Shown piece after piece: positions 23,628 to 33,165 of a stretch of 64,000 nucleotides of DNA. A model generated the notes under the pieces. That model saw only the letters and a program-made list of their open reading frames with translations. It ran no database searches and was not told where the DNA came from. The stretch lies in the NCBI RefSeq assembly GCF_019139675.1, contig NZ_CP077077.1:2728001-2792000 (forward strand), in the 5' to 3' direction. The translations under genes were made by a program, and so were the position numbers. Position 1 is the first letter of the stretch, and each line of letters starts with the position of its first letter. This DNA is from Pseudomonas maumuensis (GTDB taxonomy: Bacteria > Pseudomonadota > Gammaproteobacteria > Pseudomonadales > Pseudomonadaceae).

Positions 23628-24011
23628 TCATTCGCCGCATTGGTCGTACAGCCGGCGCGCCAGAAGAATCGCCGGCATGTTCGACTCCGCCCACTGCGCC
23701 AGACGCTCCACCGTACCGCCCAGTGTCGCGCCCAGTTCGGTGAGGGCGTAGTCGACGGTGGGGGGCACGGTCGGGTACACCTGGCGCTCCACCAGGCCGT
23801 CGCGCTCGAGCTTCTTCAGGGTTTGCGACAGCACCTTCTGCGAGACGCCGGCGATATCCCGGCGCAGCTGGTTGAAGCGCACCCGCTCGCCGGCGCTCAG
23901 GCGGTCGATGAGCAGCAGCACCCATTTGTCGGCAAGGCGGTCGAGCACCAGGCGGGCCGGGCAGTTCGGGGCGAATACGTCGTAGGCGGGGCATTCGCGG
24001 TAATGGGCCAT
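23628..24011 (-). CDS. HxlR-family winged-helix transcriptional regulator
   Basis: A 127-residue regulator with the HxlR core LADKWVLLLIDRLSAGERVR, FNQLRRDIAGVSQKVLSQTL and KKLERDGLVERQVYPTVPPT. Two N-terminal cysteines (CPAYDVFAPNCPA) may act as a redox switch, as in other HxlR proteins. It is divergent from the SnoaL-like gene, 130 bp away, which is the likely target. Confidence 0.93.
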   Translation of the reverse strand: MAHYRECPAYDVFAPNCPARLVLDRLADKWVLLLIDRLSAGERVRFNQLRRDIAGVSQKVLSQTLKKLERDGLVERQVYPTVPPTVDYALTELGATLGGTVERLAQWAESNMPAILLARRLYDQCGE

Positions 24012-24141
24012 GGGTTACTCCGAGGTAATCAGGTGAGTGAAAAGTGCCTTCTTGAGCGCCCGGGCGGGACTGGTTAGGCTTTTGTCCATGGTTCGCGGCC
24101 GCGCCATACCCTCCTGTTGAACGCACTGAAGGACTATCGAG

Positions 24142-24693
24142 ATGAACACCGAACCCAAGGTTTCGGCGCTGCGTGCTGGCCGCTGGATCACTCTGCTACT
24201 GAGCGCGGCGGCCACTCTGGGCAATGCCGGCGAGCTGGTGACCCCGGCCACCCTGGTCGTGGACCAGAGCCTGCCCAAGGCCCAGCTGGAGCAACAGATC
24301 CTCGCCGCCCGCCGCTACGACACCTTCTGGAACACCGGCGACGAAGCCATGGCCCGCGCCGCGCTGGCCAACGACTTTCGCGACAACACCCTGCCGCCGG
24401 GACGGCCACAGGGCCTGGAAGGGCCATTGAGCGCTTCCAGGGCATTCCGCGCGGCGGTGCCGGACCTGCGCTGCGAGGTATTGCAGATGATCGTCGCAGG
24501 CGACCGGGTGAGCGCGGCGCTGCGTTTTACCGGGCACTTCACCGGCAAGCTGGGCGAGCACCAGGGGCAGGGTCAGGCCATCGACTTCATCGCCATGGAT
24601 ATCTATCGCATCGCCGATGGGCGGATCGCCGAGGACTGGCATCTGGAGGACAACCTTGCGTTCATGCGCCAGGCCGGGTTGGTTGGGCGCTGA
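24142..24693 (+). CDS. SnoaL/NTF2-like exported protein
   Basis: A 183-residue protein with an N-terminal hydrophobic segment (AGRWITLLLSAAATLGNAGE) followed by an NTF2-fold domain: YDTFWNTGDEAMARAALAND, DLRCEVLQMIVAGDRVSAAL, IDFIAMDIYRIADGRIAEDW. It is of the 'ester cyclase' SnoaL-like class, most members of which have no known substrate. It is transcribed away from the HxlR regulator, which probably represses it. Confidence 0.8.
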   Translation: MNTEPKVSALRAGRWITLLLSAAATLGNAGELVTPATLVVDQSLPKAQLEQQILAARRYDTFWNTGDEAMARAALANDFRDNTLPPGRPQGLEGPLSASRAFRAAVPDLRCEVLQMIVAGDRVSAALRFTGHFTGKLGEHQGQGQAIDFIAMDIYRIADGRIAEDWHLEDNLAFMRQAGLVGR

Positions 24694-24735
24694 ACACACG
24701 GGCTGGCCTTGATCCAGGGTTGCCAGGACTGGCCT

Positions 24736-24817
24736 CATCGCCGGCAAGCCGGCTCCCACAGGTACAGTGCATGGCGTGACATTTGAGTGGTCGGTGTGGG
24801 AGCCGGCTTGCCGGCGA
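24736..24817. repeat. Inverted REP pair
   Basis: CATCGCCGGCAAGCCGGCTC plus CCACAG at 24736-24761 and its inverse at 24796-24817 (GTGGGAGCCGGCTTGCCGGC plus GA) form a REP doublet in the 149-bp gap between convergent genes. The core is the P. putida-type REP. Confidence 0.9.
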
Positions 24818-24842
24818 AAGGGCGCGAAGCGCCCCCGGTCGG

Positions 24843-25817
24843 TCAGTCGAACACACGTGGCGGATTGACCGGCGTATCGCCCTGGGCCAAGGCCCAATGG
24901 GCGATCTCGTCCTTGCGCATGAACGCCACGCCGGCATGGCTGCGGGCATAGGCGAAAAACTGGTCCAGCGCATGCACCACGGTAGGCGTGCCGCCGATGC
25001 GGTCATGCGCCGACAGCGACATCAGCCGGCGCCGTTGGCGGCCTTCGGCATAGAGGACGTCGAACTCGTCCTTGAGCTCCTGCAACAGCGCGGCGCCGGT
25101 CATCGCCGTGGAACCGGCGATACGGCCGATGTCGTTGTTGCGCAGGGTGTAGGGCACCACCGCGAACGGCTTGCCGCGCACCGGGGTGATCGAGGGTTCG
25201 TCGCGGGCCAGGTCGTCGATGTGGTAGAGAAAGCCGAGCTCCTGGAGGATGTTCAGGGTCTCGCGGGAGTGACGCATCCAGAACGCGTTGAAACCCACCG
25301 GGCGTTGGCCGGTGACGCGCTCGATGATGGCGCTGGCCTGCTCGTACTGACGACGCTCCTCTGCCGGCGTCAGGCTGTACTGCGGTGCCCAGTGCAGGCC
25401 GTGGCCGGCGGCTTCGTGGCCGCGCCTGACCACCTCGGCCGCCAGCTCCGGGTAAGCCTCCACAGCCTTGCCGACCATGTGCGAGGTGCCCTTGATGCCG
25501 TGCCGGTCGAACAATGCGAGCAGGCGCGGCACGCCTTCCAGCGGGCCATAGCGGTACCAGCTCGGGGCGATGGTGTCGGGGTAGCGTGAATCCAGGGGCG
25601 GGAAGGGGCTTTCGGCGTGTTCCGGCTGGCCACCGGACTCGAATTGCAACGACACGGAAATCACCAGTTGCGCGCCATTGGGCCAGAACCCTTTGCCATC
25701 GGCGCTATCGGGCAGTGCGCCGGTGCTGCTGCCCGGCTCTTTCGCCAGTGCCGCCCCCGCCGCGACGGCGATGCCGCTGGCGAGGGTGCCTTTGATGAAA
25801 TCTCTTCTGCTGGCCAT
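24843..25817 (-). CDS. Tat-exported polysaccharide deacetylase/PuuE-like protein
   Basis: A 324-residue NodB-fold protein with a twin-arginine signal (MASRRDFIKGTLASGIAVAA). Catalytic-domain motifs include GIKGTSHMVGKAVEAYP, RRGHEAAGHGLHWAPQY and MSLSAHDRIGGTPTVVHAL. The first NodB motif, normally a TFDD-type metal site, is replaced by SLQFESGGQ, like PuuE allantoinases, so metal use or reaction may differ from chitin deacetylases. The start at 25817 is set by the Tat signal. It is divergent from a LysR gene 105 bp away. Confidence 0.88.
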   Translation of the reverse strand: MASRRDFIKGTLASGIAVAAGAALAKEPGSSTGALPDSADGKGFWPNGAQLVISVSLQFESGGQPEHAESPFPPLDSRYPDTIAPSWYRYGPLEGVPRLLALFDRHGIKGTSHMVGKAVEAYPELAAEVVRRGHEAAGHGLHWAPQYSLTPAEERRQYEQASAIIERVTGQRPVGFNAFWMRHSRETLNILQELGFLYHIDDLARDEPSITPVRGKPFAVVPYTLRNNDIGRIAGSTAMTGAALLQELKDEFDVLYAEGRQRRRLMSLSAHDRIGGTPTVVHALDQFFAYARSHAGVAFMRKDEIAHWALAQGDTPVNPPRVFD

Positions 25818-25922
25818 TGTGTTGCTCCTGTGCGGGATGTCGATGCCGGGCAGTGTAATTAGCGAGGAAATCACCAATAATCGGGCGAAAGCCAAAATCA
25901 TATTTCGGAAAAGTCGAAAAGT

Positions 25923-26801
25923 ATGCTGGATAACCTGGCGTTGTTCCTGACCATCATCGAAAAAGGCAGCCTGTCGGCGGCGGGCCGCGAGCGCGGGTTG
26001 TCACCGGCCACGGTGTCCGAGCGCCTGGCGGCGCTGGAGGCGCATTACGGGGTGGCTTTGCTGACTCGCAGCACCCGTTCGCTGAGCCTCACCGACGCTG
26101 GCCGGCAATTGGCCGAGGGCGCGCGGCGCCTGCTGGCCGAGGCCGACGAGCTGGAAAGCCGTCTCAGAGACGGCCAGCAGAAGATCTCCGGATTGGTGCG
26201 CCTGAGCGCGCCGGTGGATCTCGGCCAGCATTGCATCGTGCCGCTACTAGATCGATTCCTGGCCGAGCATCCGCAAGTGTCGATCGACCTGGACCTGACC
26301 GACGGCTACGTCGATTTGGTGGGGCAGGGCATCGACTTCGCCATTCGCTACGGCACCTTGGCCGACAGTTCCCTGCGCGCACGGCCCCTGGGCGACAACC
26401 GCCGAGTGGTGTGCGCCGCGCCCGACTACCTGCGCTGCCACGGCACGCTACTGCACCCGGACGACCTGGCGCGCCACGACTGTATCGTCATGCGTTTCGG
26501 CATCCACGCCGAACGGGTCTGGCCATTTCGCCTGGACGGCGTGGCCTACCCGGTGAGCGTGCGCGGGCGGCGGGTCGCCAATAACGGTGAGCAGGTGCGC
26601 CGCTGGGCGCTGGACGGGCACGGGCTGTGCCTGAAATCGCTTCGCGATGTGCGCGACGACCTCGACAACGGCCGTTTGGTCGAAGTGCTGGAAGACTTCA
26701 GCGCCGGGCAGGTAGCCCTGCAGATCGTCTACCCGCCGACGCGGGTGCAGCCACGGCGGGTAAGGGCGTTGATGGAGGCGATCATCGAAGGCCTGCGCTA
26801 G
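25923..26801 (+). CDS. LysR-family transcriptional regulator
   Basis: A 292-residue LTTR: winged helix LALFLTIIEKGSLSAAGRER with ATVSERLAALEAHYGVALLT, then the substrate domain with GLVRLSAPVDLGQHCIVPLL and a typical C-terminal KSLRDVRDDLDNGRLVEVL. It resembles the group related to DmlR/PecT-like regulators. It is divergent from the Tat deacetylase gene, its likely target. Confidence 0.93.
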   Translation: MLDNLALFLTIIEKGSLSAAGRERGLSPATVSERLAALEAHYGVALLTRSTRSLSLTDAGRQLAEGARRLLAEADELESRLRDGQQKISGLVRLSAPVDLGQHCIVPLLDRFLAEHPQVSIDLDLTDGYVDLVGQGIDFAIRYGTLADSSLRARPLGDNRRVVCAAPDYLRCHGTLLHPDDLARHDCIVMRFGIHAERVWPFRLDGVAYPVSVRGRRVANNGEQVRRWALDGHGLCLKSLRDVRDDLDNGRLVEVLEDFSAGQVALQIVYPPTRVQPRRVRALMEAIIEGLR

Positions 26802-26804
26802 CGC

Positions 26805-26840
26805 GCCCCGTGGCAGCTGGCCGAGCCATTGCCACAGGGC
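26805..26840. terminator. Hairpin between convergent genes
   Basis: GCCCCGTGGCA (26805-26815) pairs with TGCCACAGGGC (26830-26840), one mismatch in 11. It lies in the 48-bp gap between the LysR gene and the opposite-strand 83-residue gene, so it may serve both. No U-run is present on either side. Confidence 0.4.
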
Positions 26841-26849
26841 GGACCGGCA

Positions 26850-27101
26850 TCAGCCTTCGGCTTGTCTGGCGGCCTCGACACCGGCGGCCGACAGCTTGAT
26901 CGGGTAGTTGACGCTGAGCGTGTGGCCGGCTTCGACATTCACGCTGCCGTCGTGGATCAAGCCTTGCTCCTGCAGGGTCTTGAGCATGCCGGCCACGGCT
27001 TTCTCGCCGCGGTAGTTGTCCAGCACTTCCTTGCCCAACCCTTGCGGGTGGGCGTGCAACAGGCGGGTCAGGACTTCCGAACGCAGTGCATCATTGCTCA
27101 T
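26850..27101 (-). CDS. Conserved hypothetical protein (83 aa)
   Basis: An 83-residue soluble protein (SNDALRSEVLTRLLHAHPQG, then LKTLQEQGLIHDG). The first half could be a small winged-helix-like fold; no catalytic motif is seen. Codon use is normal for the region. It lies 28 bases downstream of the DUF4142 gene on the same strand and may be co-transcribed with it. Confidence 0.7.
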   Translation of the reverse strand: MSNDALRSEVLTRLLHAHPQGLGKEVLDNYRGEKAVAGMLKTLQEQGLIHDGSVNVEAGHTLSVNYPIKLSAAGVEAARQAEG

Positions 27102-27129
27102 GGGAGCCTCGCTTTGTCAGTGGGGCGGG

Positions 27130-27630
27130 TTACTGGCCGTGCTTGGCCTGCAGTTCCTTGGCATGCTTGAGGTGCTCTTCGAGCTTGGGCAAGGTCTCGC
27201 CGGCGAAGGCCTTGAGCTCGGCCTTGTCGGAGGAGGCGGCCTCTTTCTTGAACAGTTCCACGGCTTTCTCGTGGGCCTCGACCTGGTTGTTGACGTAGGA
27301 GCGGTCGAACGACTCGTCGCGCCATTCCAGGATCATCTTCTTGACCTTGTCGGTCAGCGCCGCTTCATCGGGTACGCTGATGTCCAGTTTGCGGGCGATG
27401 TCGCCGAGCTTCTGGTTGGCCTGGGTGTGATCGGTGACCATCTGCTGGGCGAAGGTCTTGATTTGCGGGTTCTTGCTCTTGTCCAGCGCCAGCTTGCCGG
27501 TCACCACTTCGGCGATGCCGGCCTCGGTTGCGGCGTCGACGAAGTCGTCCGACGAGGCGGCCATGGCCTGTAGCGACGCCATGCCCAGCACCATGGAAAA
27601 CCCGACCCGCTTGAGGAACAGAGTGCTCAT
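27130..27630 (-). CDS. DUF4142-family exported protein
   Basis: A 166-residue protein with signal peptide (GFSMVLGMASLQAMAA) and a helical DUF4142/ferritin-like bundle: FVDAATEAGIAEVVTGKLAL, IKTFAQQMVTDHTQANQKLG, FDRSYVNNQVEAHEKAVELF. The spaced His and Glu residues could bind metal. Family members are periplasmic and of unknown function, often linked with stress. Confidence 0.88.
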   Translation of the reverse strand: MSTLFLKRVGFSMVLGMASLQAMAASSDDFVDAATEAGIAEVVTGKLALDKSKNPQIKTFAQQMVTDHTQANQKLGDIARKLDISVPDEAALTDKVKKMILEWRDESFDRSYVNNQVEAHEKAVELFKKEAASSDKAELKAFAGETLPKLEEHLKHAKELQAKHGQ

Positions 27631-27774
27631 GTGTGACTCCTTATCCGTTGGCGCGACGTCAGTGTCGCGTACGGTTGAGGGCCGGCGGCGGGCAAAGGTT
27701 TAATTTTTCTGCGTGTTTTGAACCGATCGCGACAAGCAAAGCTCACACCTTCAAAGGTGCAGAGGAACCCGACC

Positions 27775-28017
27775 ATGAGCATCGAACGCAGTATTCCCGA
27801 ACTCGAGGCCTGGTACGCCCAGTACGACGATGCCAGCTATCGGCGCGAATCGCCCGACGCCTATCACCATGAACTGCTGCGCACGGCCGAGGCGCTGCGC
27901 GATGATGGCGCGATCGACTGGGACGACTGGCTCAAGCTCAAGGAGCTGGCAGACCAGGCCCACCTGGGTGCACTGCAAGACGCGGTGCAGGCCCGCGTGG
28001 ACGACCCCGACGCATGA
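27775..28017 (+). CDS. Conserved small protein upstream of exonuclease III
   Basis: An 80-residue acidic helical protein (SIERSIPELEAWYAQYDDAS, then DWDDWLKLKELADQAHLGAL). No known domain. Its TGA overlaps the xth start by 4 bases (ATGA), so it is translationally coupled to the DNA repair enzyme. A role next to Xth is inferred only from this coupling. Confidence 0.75.
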   Translation: MSIERSIPELEAWYAQYDDASYRRESPDAYHHELLRTAEALRDDGAIDWDDWLKLKELADQAHLGALQDAVQARVDDPDA

Positions 28018-28808
28018 AAGCGCTGAAGATCGCCACGTTCAATGTCAACGGCATCCGCAGCCGGCTCGACAACCTGCTGGCCTGGCTGGCGCGTGAGCAA
28101 CCCGACATCGTCTGCCTGCAGGAACTCAAGGCCAGCGACGCGCAGTTCCCCCGTGAGGCCATCGAGGCTGCTGGCTACGGCTGCCTGCACTTCGGTCAGG
28201 CGTCATGGAACGGGGTCGCCATCCTCGCCCGCGGCAGCCAGCCCCTGGAGGTACGCCGCGGCTTACCGGGCATGGAGGACGACAGTCAGAGCCGTTATAT
28301 CGAGGCGGCGGTGCATGGCGTGCAGGTGGCTTGCCTGTACCTGCCCAACGGCAACCCGCAACCGGGCCCGAAGTTTGTCTACAAGTTGCGCTGGTTCGAA
28401 AGCCTGATCGCCCATGCCGACACGCTGCGCCGCGCCGAGCACCCGGTGTTGCTGGCGGGAGACTTCAACGTGGTGCCCACCGACCAGGACATCTACAACC
28501 CGAAGTCGTGGCTCAAGGACGCGCTGCTGCAGCCCGAATCACGCGCCTGCTACCAGCGCTTGCTGGAGCAGGGCTGGAGCGATGCGTTGCGGCAGTTGTA
28601 CCCGCACGAGCGGGTCTACACCTTCTGGGACTACTTCCGTAACCATTGGCCGCGCAACGCCGGGCTGCGCATCGACCACCTGCTGCTCAACCCGGCCTTG
28701 GCCCCTTACCTGAAGGACGCCGGGGTCGATGCCTGGGTGCGCAACGAGGCGCACGCCAGCGACCATGCGCCGGTGTGGATCAGGCTCGGCACACGCAAGC
28801 GGCGCTGA
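28014..28808 (+). CDS. xth: Exodeoxyribonuclease III-family AP endonuclease
   Basis: A 264-residue EEP-fold nuclease: KIATFNVNGIRSRLDNLLAW, CLQELKASD (metal Glu), GVAILARG, LAGDFNVVPTDQDIYNPKSW and the closing RIDHLLLNPAL and EAHASDHAPVWIRL. These are the catalytic Asn/Asp/His set of XthA. It repairs abasic sites and removes 3' blocks. Length agrees with the family (about 260-270). Confidence 0.93.
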   Translation: MKALKIATFNVNGIRSRLDNLLAWLAREQPDIVCLQELKASDAQFPREAIEAAGYGCLHFGQASWNGVAILARGSQPLEVRRGLPGMEDDSQSRYIEAAVHGVQVACLYLPNGNPQPGPKFVYKLRWFESLIAHADTLRRAEHPVLLAGDFNVVPTDQDIYNPKSWLKDALLQPESRACYQRLLEQGWSDALRQLYPHERVYTFWDYFRNHWPRNAGLRIDHLLLNPALAPYLKDAGVDAWVRNEAHASDHAPVWIRLGTRKRR

Positions 28809-28851
28809 ACTATAGTGATGGACGGCAAAGGCGGGACGACAAGGAATTTCG

Positions 28852-30420
28852 ATGGTCGCAGCCAGGAAAAATATGGAGGACGGCGTGTTCGCGGTGACCG
28901 GCGAAGGCCGCGCCGCGTCGTTGTTCCGCCTGATCCTGGGCTTCATGGCGATGGTAATGCTGGCGTTCGTGTTGATCGAGGGCTGGCGGATCTGGCGCGA
29001 GTACCGGCAAGTGTTCAGCGACGCCGAGAATGCGGTGATCAATCTGGCCCGGGCCACCGCCCAGCACGCCGAGGACGCCATCCGCCAAGTGGATGCCATC
29101 ACCGCCGTACTCGTCGAACGCCTGGAAGGCGATGGCTTCGCCCACATCGATCGCCCGCGTCTGCACGCCTTGCTCAAGCAGCAGGCGCAGATCATGCCGC
29201 AGCTGCACGGCTTGTTCGTCTATGGCGCTGATGGCAGTTGGATCGTCACCGACAAGGACAGGGTGCCGCCGGGCGCCAACAATGCCGACCGTGACTATTT
29301 CATCTACCACCGTACCCACACCGATCGCCAGGTTCGCATCGGCTCGGTAGTGCGCAGCCGCTCCACGGGCGACCTGATCATTCCCATCTCGCGGCGCCTG
29401 GATCTGCCCGATGGCCGTTTCGCCGGGGTGCTGCTGGGGACCATCAAGGTCGACTGGTTCGTGCGTTACTACGGCGACTTCAAGATCGACGAACGTGGCG
29501 CCCTGGTACTGGCCAAGCGCGATGGCACCATCCTTGTGCGGCGACCCTTCGTCGAGCAGGTCATCGGCCGCAGCCTGGCCGGCAGCGAGATCTTCCGTCA
29601 TTACCTGCCCTACGCCAGCGAAGGGGTGGCCGAGGCGGTGGCTGTGGTCGATGGCACTACGCGGCTGTATGCGTTCCGCGCACTGTCCAGCTACCCGCTG
29701 GTGGTACAGGCGGGTTTGTCGCGGGAGTCGATCGTCGCGCCCTGGCGGCACGACATGCTCAAATCGCTGGCGGTGCTGGTCCTGCTGCTGGTCGGCCTGG
29801 CCGGCTTCGGTTGGATCGTCCTGCGCCAGTTGCGCGCGCGCATCGCCATCGAGCGCGCGCTGCACCAAGCCCACCAGACCCTCAAGGCCCTGGCCCTGAC
29901 CGACAGCCTGACCGGGCTGGGCAACCGCCGTCGGTTGGATGCGGTGCTCGAACCGGAGATCCGCCGGGCGCGGCGCCAGGGCCAGCCGTTGGCCCTGGTG
30001 ATGCTCGACCTGGACTACTTCAAGGCCTACAACGACCGCTACGGCCACCCGGCGGGCGACCAGTGCCTGCGGCGTTTCGCCGAGCTGCTGCGCCAGGCGC
30101 TCAAGCGCCCAGGGGACCTGGCGGTGCGCTATGGTGGCGAGGAGTTCACCCTGTTGCTGCCCGATACCGATGTCCAGGGCGCCAGCCAGATCGTCCAGGA
30201 GATCCTGCAGCTGTTGCGTCGGCTGGCCATCGAGCATGCCGGCAGCCCGTTGGGGCATGTCTCGGTCAGTGCCGGTATCGCGGTGGGGGCGCCGACGCTG
30301 GAGACAGTGACCCCGGAGAACCTGATGGCGGCAGCGGATGCGGCGCTTTATGAAGCCAAGCGCCAGGGGCGGGATCGTTACTGTCTGGCGGCCAGCGTGG
30401 AGCAGCATCCTGCGCATTGA
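28852..30420 (+). CDS. Diguanylate cyclase with periplasmic dCACHE sensor
   Basis: A 522-residue membrane protein. N-terminal helix (LFRLILGFMAMVMLAFVLI), a periplasmic double-CACHE domain (about 60-300, with FVYGADGSWIVTDKDR and RQVRIGSVVRSRSTGDLIIP) and a second helix (LAVLVLLLVGLAGFGWIVL) precede a GGDEF domain. The active site is intact (YGGEEFTLLLPDTD), and the inhibitory RxxD (RPGD) sits exactly 5 residues before GGEEF. It should make c-di-GMP under product control in response to an extracytoplasmic ligand. Confidence 0.94.
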   Translation: MVAARKNMEDGVFAVTGEGRAASLFRLILGFMAMVMLAFVLIEGWRIWREYRQVFSDAENAVINLARATAQHAEDAIRQVDAITAVLVERLEGDGFAHIDRPRLHALLKQQAQIMPQLHGLFVYGADGSWIVTDKDRVPPGANNADRDYFIYHRTHTDRQVRIGSVVRSRSTGDLIIPISRRLDLPDGRFAGVLLGTIKVDWFVRYYGDFKIDERGALVLAKRDGTILVRRPFVEQVIGRSLAGSEIFRHYLPYASEGVAEAVAVVDGTTRLYAFRALSSYPLVVQAGLSRESIVAPWRHDMLKSLAVLVLLLVGLAGFGWIVLRQLRARIAIERALHQAHQTLKALALTDSLTGLGNRRRLDAVLEPEIRRARRQGQPLALVMLDLDYFKAYNDRYGHPAGDQCLRRFAELLRQALKRPGDLAVRYGGEEFTLLLPDTDVQGASQIVQEILQLLRRLAIEHAGSPLGHVSVSAGIAVGAPTLETVTPENLMAAADAALYEAKRQGRDRYCLAASVEQHPAH

Positions 30421-30456
30421 AGCCGTAATGCCTGCTGTGGCTATGGGGCTGGGGCC

Positions 30457-31416
30457 TCACTCCACCTCGACCAGCACCCCATCACGACCAAGCCGATAAC
30501 GCTGCAGGTCCTGGGCCAGGGTCAGGTGCCCGTTGTAGTACGCCTGCGCCTCTTCGCGTACCTCCTCGATGGAGCCACCACGCCCACCGCCTGACTGGTA
30601 GCGGGCGCTGAAATGCGTCAGTACCAGGTTCCTCACGCCCGCCGTTTCAGCGAAGCGCGCCACTGCGGCAGCGGTGCTGTGGCCAAAGCTTGCCTGGGCA
30701 CGCTCGACCACCGGTTGGGTGAAGGTGGCCTCGTGGACCAGCACATCTACCTTCGCCGCCAACGTGCCCAACAGCTCCGGGCGGTCGTTGTCGCCACAGA
30801 CGATGATCCGTTGCGCAGGGCGTGTCGGTTGCAGGTAGGCCTGCGGGTCGAGTTGGCGCCCCTCGTGCTCGACGCGCCTGCCACGGGCCAGTTGCCCCCA
30901 CAGCGGCCCGGCGGGGATGCCGTCGGCCTGCAGGCGTTGGATATCCAGCCGGGGTTCGGGGTCGCGTTCCTCGAATACAAAACCGTAGGACGGCACCCGA
31001 TGCGACAGCTCGACCACGCCGATCTGCACTGTGCCATGTTGCAGTCCGGTGAATGTCTCGAGCGCCTGCATCTGCAGCTCGAAAGGCAGGTAGGTGTCGC
31101 TGACCGCCAGGCTCTGGCGCACCCAAGCTTGCAGGTTGGCCGGTAAGACCAGCTGCAACGGCTCCTTGCGCCCTGACATGCCGGCACTGGCCAGCAGCCC
31201 GGGCAAGCCGAAGCAGTGGTCGCCATGCACATGGGTAATGAGGATGGCGCGCAGATCGCGCACCGACAGCGGGCTGCGCAGCAGCTGGTGCTGTGTACCT
31301 TCGCCGCAATCGACCAGGTACCATCCGGTACCGGAGGATTCGATGACCGCCGTCGCGCTGACGTTGCGGGCCTTGGTGGGCACCCCGGAAGAGGTGCCCA
31401 GAAACTGCAGGTCCAT
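30457..31416 (-). CDS. rnz: Ribonuclease Z
   Basis: A 319-residue metallo-beta-lactamase-fold protein. The zinc motif is [15 protein letters not shown], preceded by [12 protein letters not shown] and followed by VHEATF and [11 protein letters not shown], and the C-terminal LTHFSARY histidine. The N-terminus [15 protein letters not shown] is that of RNase Z, which sets the start at 31416. It matures tRNA 3' ends or acts as an exonuclease. Full length. Confidence 0.93.
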   Translation of the reverse strand: MDLQFLGTSSGVPTKARNVSATAVIESSGTGWYLVDCGEGTQHQLLRSPLSVRDLRAILITHVHGDHCFGLPGLLASAGMSGRKEPLQLVLPANLQAWVRQSLAVSDTYLPFELQMQALETFTGLQHGTVQIGVVELSHRVPSYGFVFEERDPEPRLDIQRLQADGIPAGPLWGQLARGRRVEHEGRQLDPQAYLQPTRPAQRIIVCGDNDRPELLGTLAAKVDVLVHEATFTQPVVERAQASFGHSTAAAVARFAETAGVRNLVLTHFSARYQSGGGRGGSIEEVREEAQAYYNGHLTLAQDLQRYRLGRDGVLVEVE

Positions 31417-31544
31417 TGCCTGACTCCTTGATTCGACGTTGTTGCGGCCCCGCAGGGCGGGGCGCGCGGAGGCTAGCATGGTGCTGCCGGAGGGGCCAGC
31501 ACCGGAGCACTCCCAACATCGAGCTTACGCGCCACCAGGCCGGG

Positions 31545-32345
31545 CTAGTAGACACCGCCCTGGGCGCTGGCGGCGGCCCCTGCCTTGAACTTGCCCGCCA
31601 ACCCCTGCAAACCGCGCATCAACACCGTGGTGTCGACCCCGACCGCGACGAACGCCGCGCCCAGCTCGATATACCGGCGCGCCAGCGCTTCGTCGGCGCT
31701 GAGGATCCCCGCCGCCTTGCCAGCGCGAACGATGCGTACGATGGCGTCGTCGATGGCCGCCTGCACCTCGGCATGCCCCGGATTGCCCCGCTGGCCCATG
31801 GCGGCGCTGAGGTCGGCGGGGCCGATGAACACGCCATCGACGCCTTCGACGGCGCAGATCGCGTCGAGGTTGGCCAATCCCTCGCGATTCTCCACTTGCA
31901 CCAGCAGGCACATCTGTTGGTCGGCCTGGTCCAGGTAGTCGGGGATGCTGTTCCAGCGCGAGGCTCGCGCCAGTGCGCTGCCGACACCGCGTACGCCGTG
32001 TGGCGGATAGCGCATCGCCCGCACTAGCTGGCGTGCCTGCTCGGCGCTTTCGACCATGGGCACCAGCAGAGTCTGCGCGCCGATATCGAGCAGTTGCTTG
32101 ATCAGCGCGGTATCGCCGATCACCGGACGCACGATGGGCTGGGCCGGGTAGGGGGCCACGGCCTGCAACTGGCCGAGCAGGCTGCGCAAGTCGTTGGGCG
32201 CGTGCTCGCCGTCGAGCAGCAGCCAGTCGAAGCCGGCATTGGCCGCCAGCTCCGCGCAATACGGGTCGGCCAGGCCGAGCCACAGGCCGATTTGCGCCTG
32301 GCCGCTGCGCAGGCGTTGCTTGACGGTATTGATGGGCATGTCCAT
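31545..32345 (-). CDS. hpaI: 4-hydroxy-2-oxoheptanedioate aldolase
   Basis: A 266-residue class II pyruvate aldolase. Key blocks: [51 protein letters not shown] (substrate arginine), [15 protein letters not shown] (metal Glu) and [14 protein letters not shown] (metal Asp). It cleaves 4-hydroxy-2-oxoheptanedioate to pyruvate and succinic semialdehyde, the last step of homoprotocatechuate degradation. It is the last gene of the hpa operon. Confidence 0.95.
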   Translation of the reverse strand: MDMPINTVKQRLRSGQAQIGLWLGLADPYCAELAANAGFDWLLLDGEHAPNDLRSLLGQLQAVAPYPAQPIVRPVIGDTALIKQLLDIGAQTLLVPMVESAEQARQLVRAMRYPPHGVRGVGSALARASRWNSIPDYLDQADQQMCLLVQVENREGLANLDAICAVEGVDGVFIGPADLSAAMGQRGNPGHAEVQAAIDDAIVRIVRAGKAAGILSADEALARRYIELGAAFVAVGVDTTVLMRGLQGLAGKFKAGAAASAQGGVY

Positions 32346-32354
32346 GGGCGCTCC

Positions 32355-33158
32355 TCAGACAAAACGGCAGGCGATCGAGCCGAGTTGATCGTAGTCGACG
32401 TGGAAGGTGTCGCCGGGACGGGCGGCCACCGGGCGGGTGAACGAGCCGCCGAGAATGATCTGGCCGGCCTCGAGCCCCACGTCATGCGCTGCCAGCTTGT
32501 TGGCCAGCCAGGCCACGCCCTTGGCCGGGTGATTGAGCACCGCAGCCGACACCCCGGACTCCTCGATCACACCATTGCGATACAGCACCGCCGGTACCTT
32601 GCGCAGGTCGATATCGCCCGGGCGCACGGCGCGCCCGCCCATCACCACGCCGGCGTTGGCGGCGTTGTCGGAGATGGTGTCGAACACCTTGCGGGTGGCG
32701 CCGCTGAGCGGGTCGACCTGCTGGATGCGCGCATCGATGATCTCCAGGGCCGGGATCACCCACTCGGTGGCGTCGAGCACATCGAACAGGGTCACGTTCG
32801 GACCCTTGAGCGGCTTGCCGAGGATGAACGCCAGTTCCACCTCGACCCGCGGCACGATGAAACGCTCGAAGGGAATGTCGCTGCCTTCGTCGAACAGCAT
32901 GTCGTCGAGCAGCGCGCCGTAGTCCGGCTCGGTGATGTTCGACGAGACCTGCATGGCCCGGGAGGTCAGGCCGATCTTGTGGCCGACCAGCTTGCGGCCG
33001 TCCTCGATCTTCTGCGCCACCCAGGCGCGCTGGATGGCGTAGGCGTCGTCGATACTGATCGAGGGATGTTCCAGGGAGAACTGGCCGACCTGTTCGCGGG
33101 TGCGTTCGGCCTGATCGAGGCGGGCGGCGGCTTGCTGGATGATGCGGGCGTCGAGCAT
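32355..33158 (-). CDS. hpaH: 2-oxo-hept-4-ene-1,7-dioate hydratase
   Basis: A 267-residue FAH-fold hydratase of the HpaH/MhpD type: [80 protein letters not shown]. It adds water to 2-oxo-hept-4-ene-1,7-dioate to give the HpaI substrate. Nine bases separate it from hpaI, and it follows hpaF by 7 bases. Confidence 0.95.
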   Translation of the reverse strand: MLDARIIQQAAARLDQAERTREQVGQFSLEHPSISIDDAYAIQRAWVAQKIEDGRKLVGHKIGLTSRAMQVSSNITEPDYGALLDDMLFDEGSDIPFERFIVPRVEVELAFILGKPLKGPNVTLFDVLDATEWVIPALEIIDARIQQVDPLSGATRKVFDTISDNAANAGVVMGGRAVRPGDIDLRKVPAVLYRNGVIEESGVSAAVLNHPAKGVAWLANKLAAHDVGLEAGQIILGGSFTRPVAARPGDTFHVDYDQLGSIACRFV

Positions 33159-33165
33159 GGAGACC

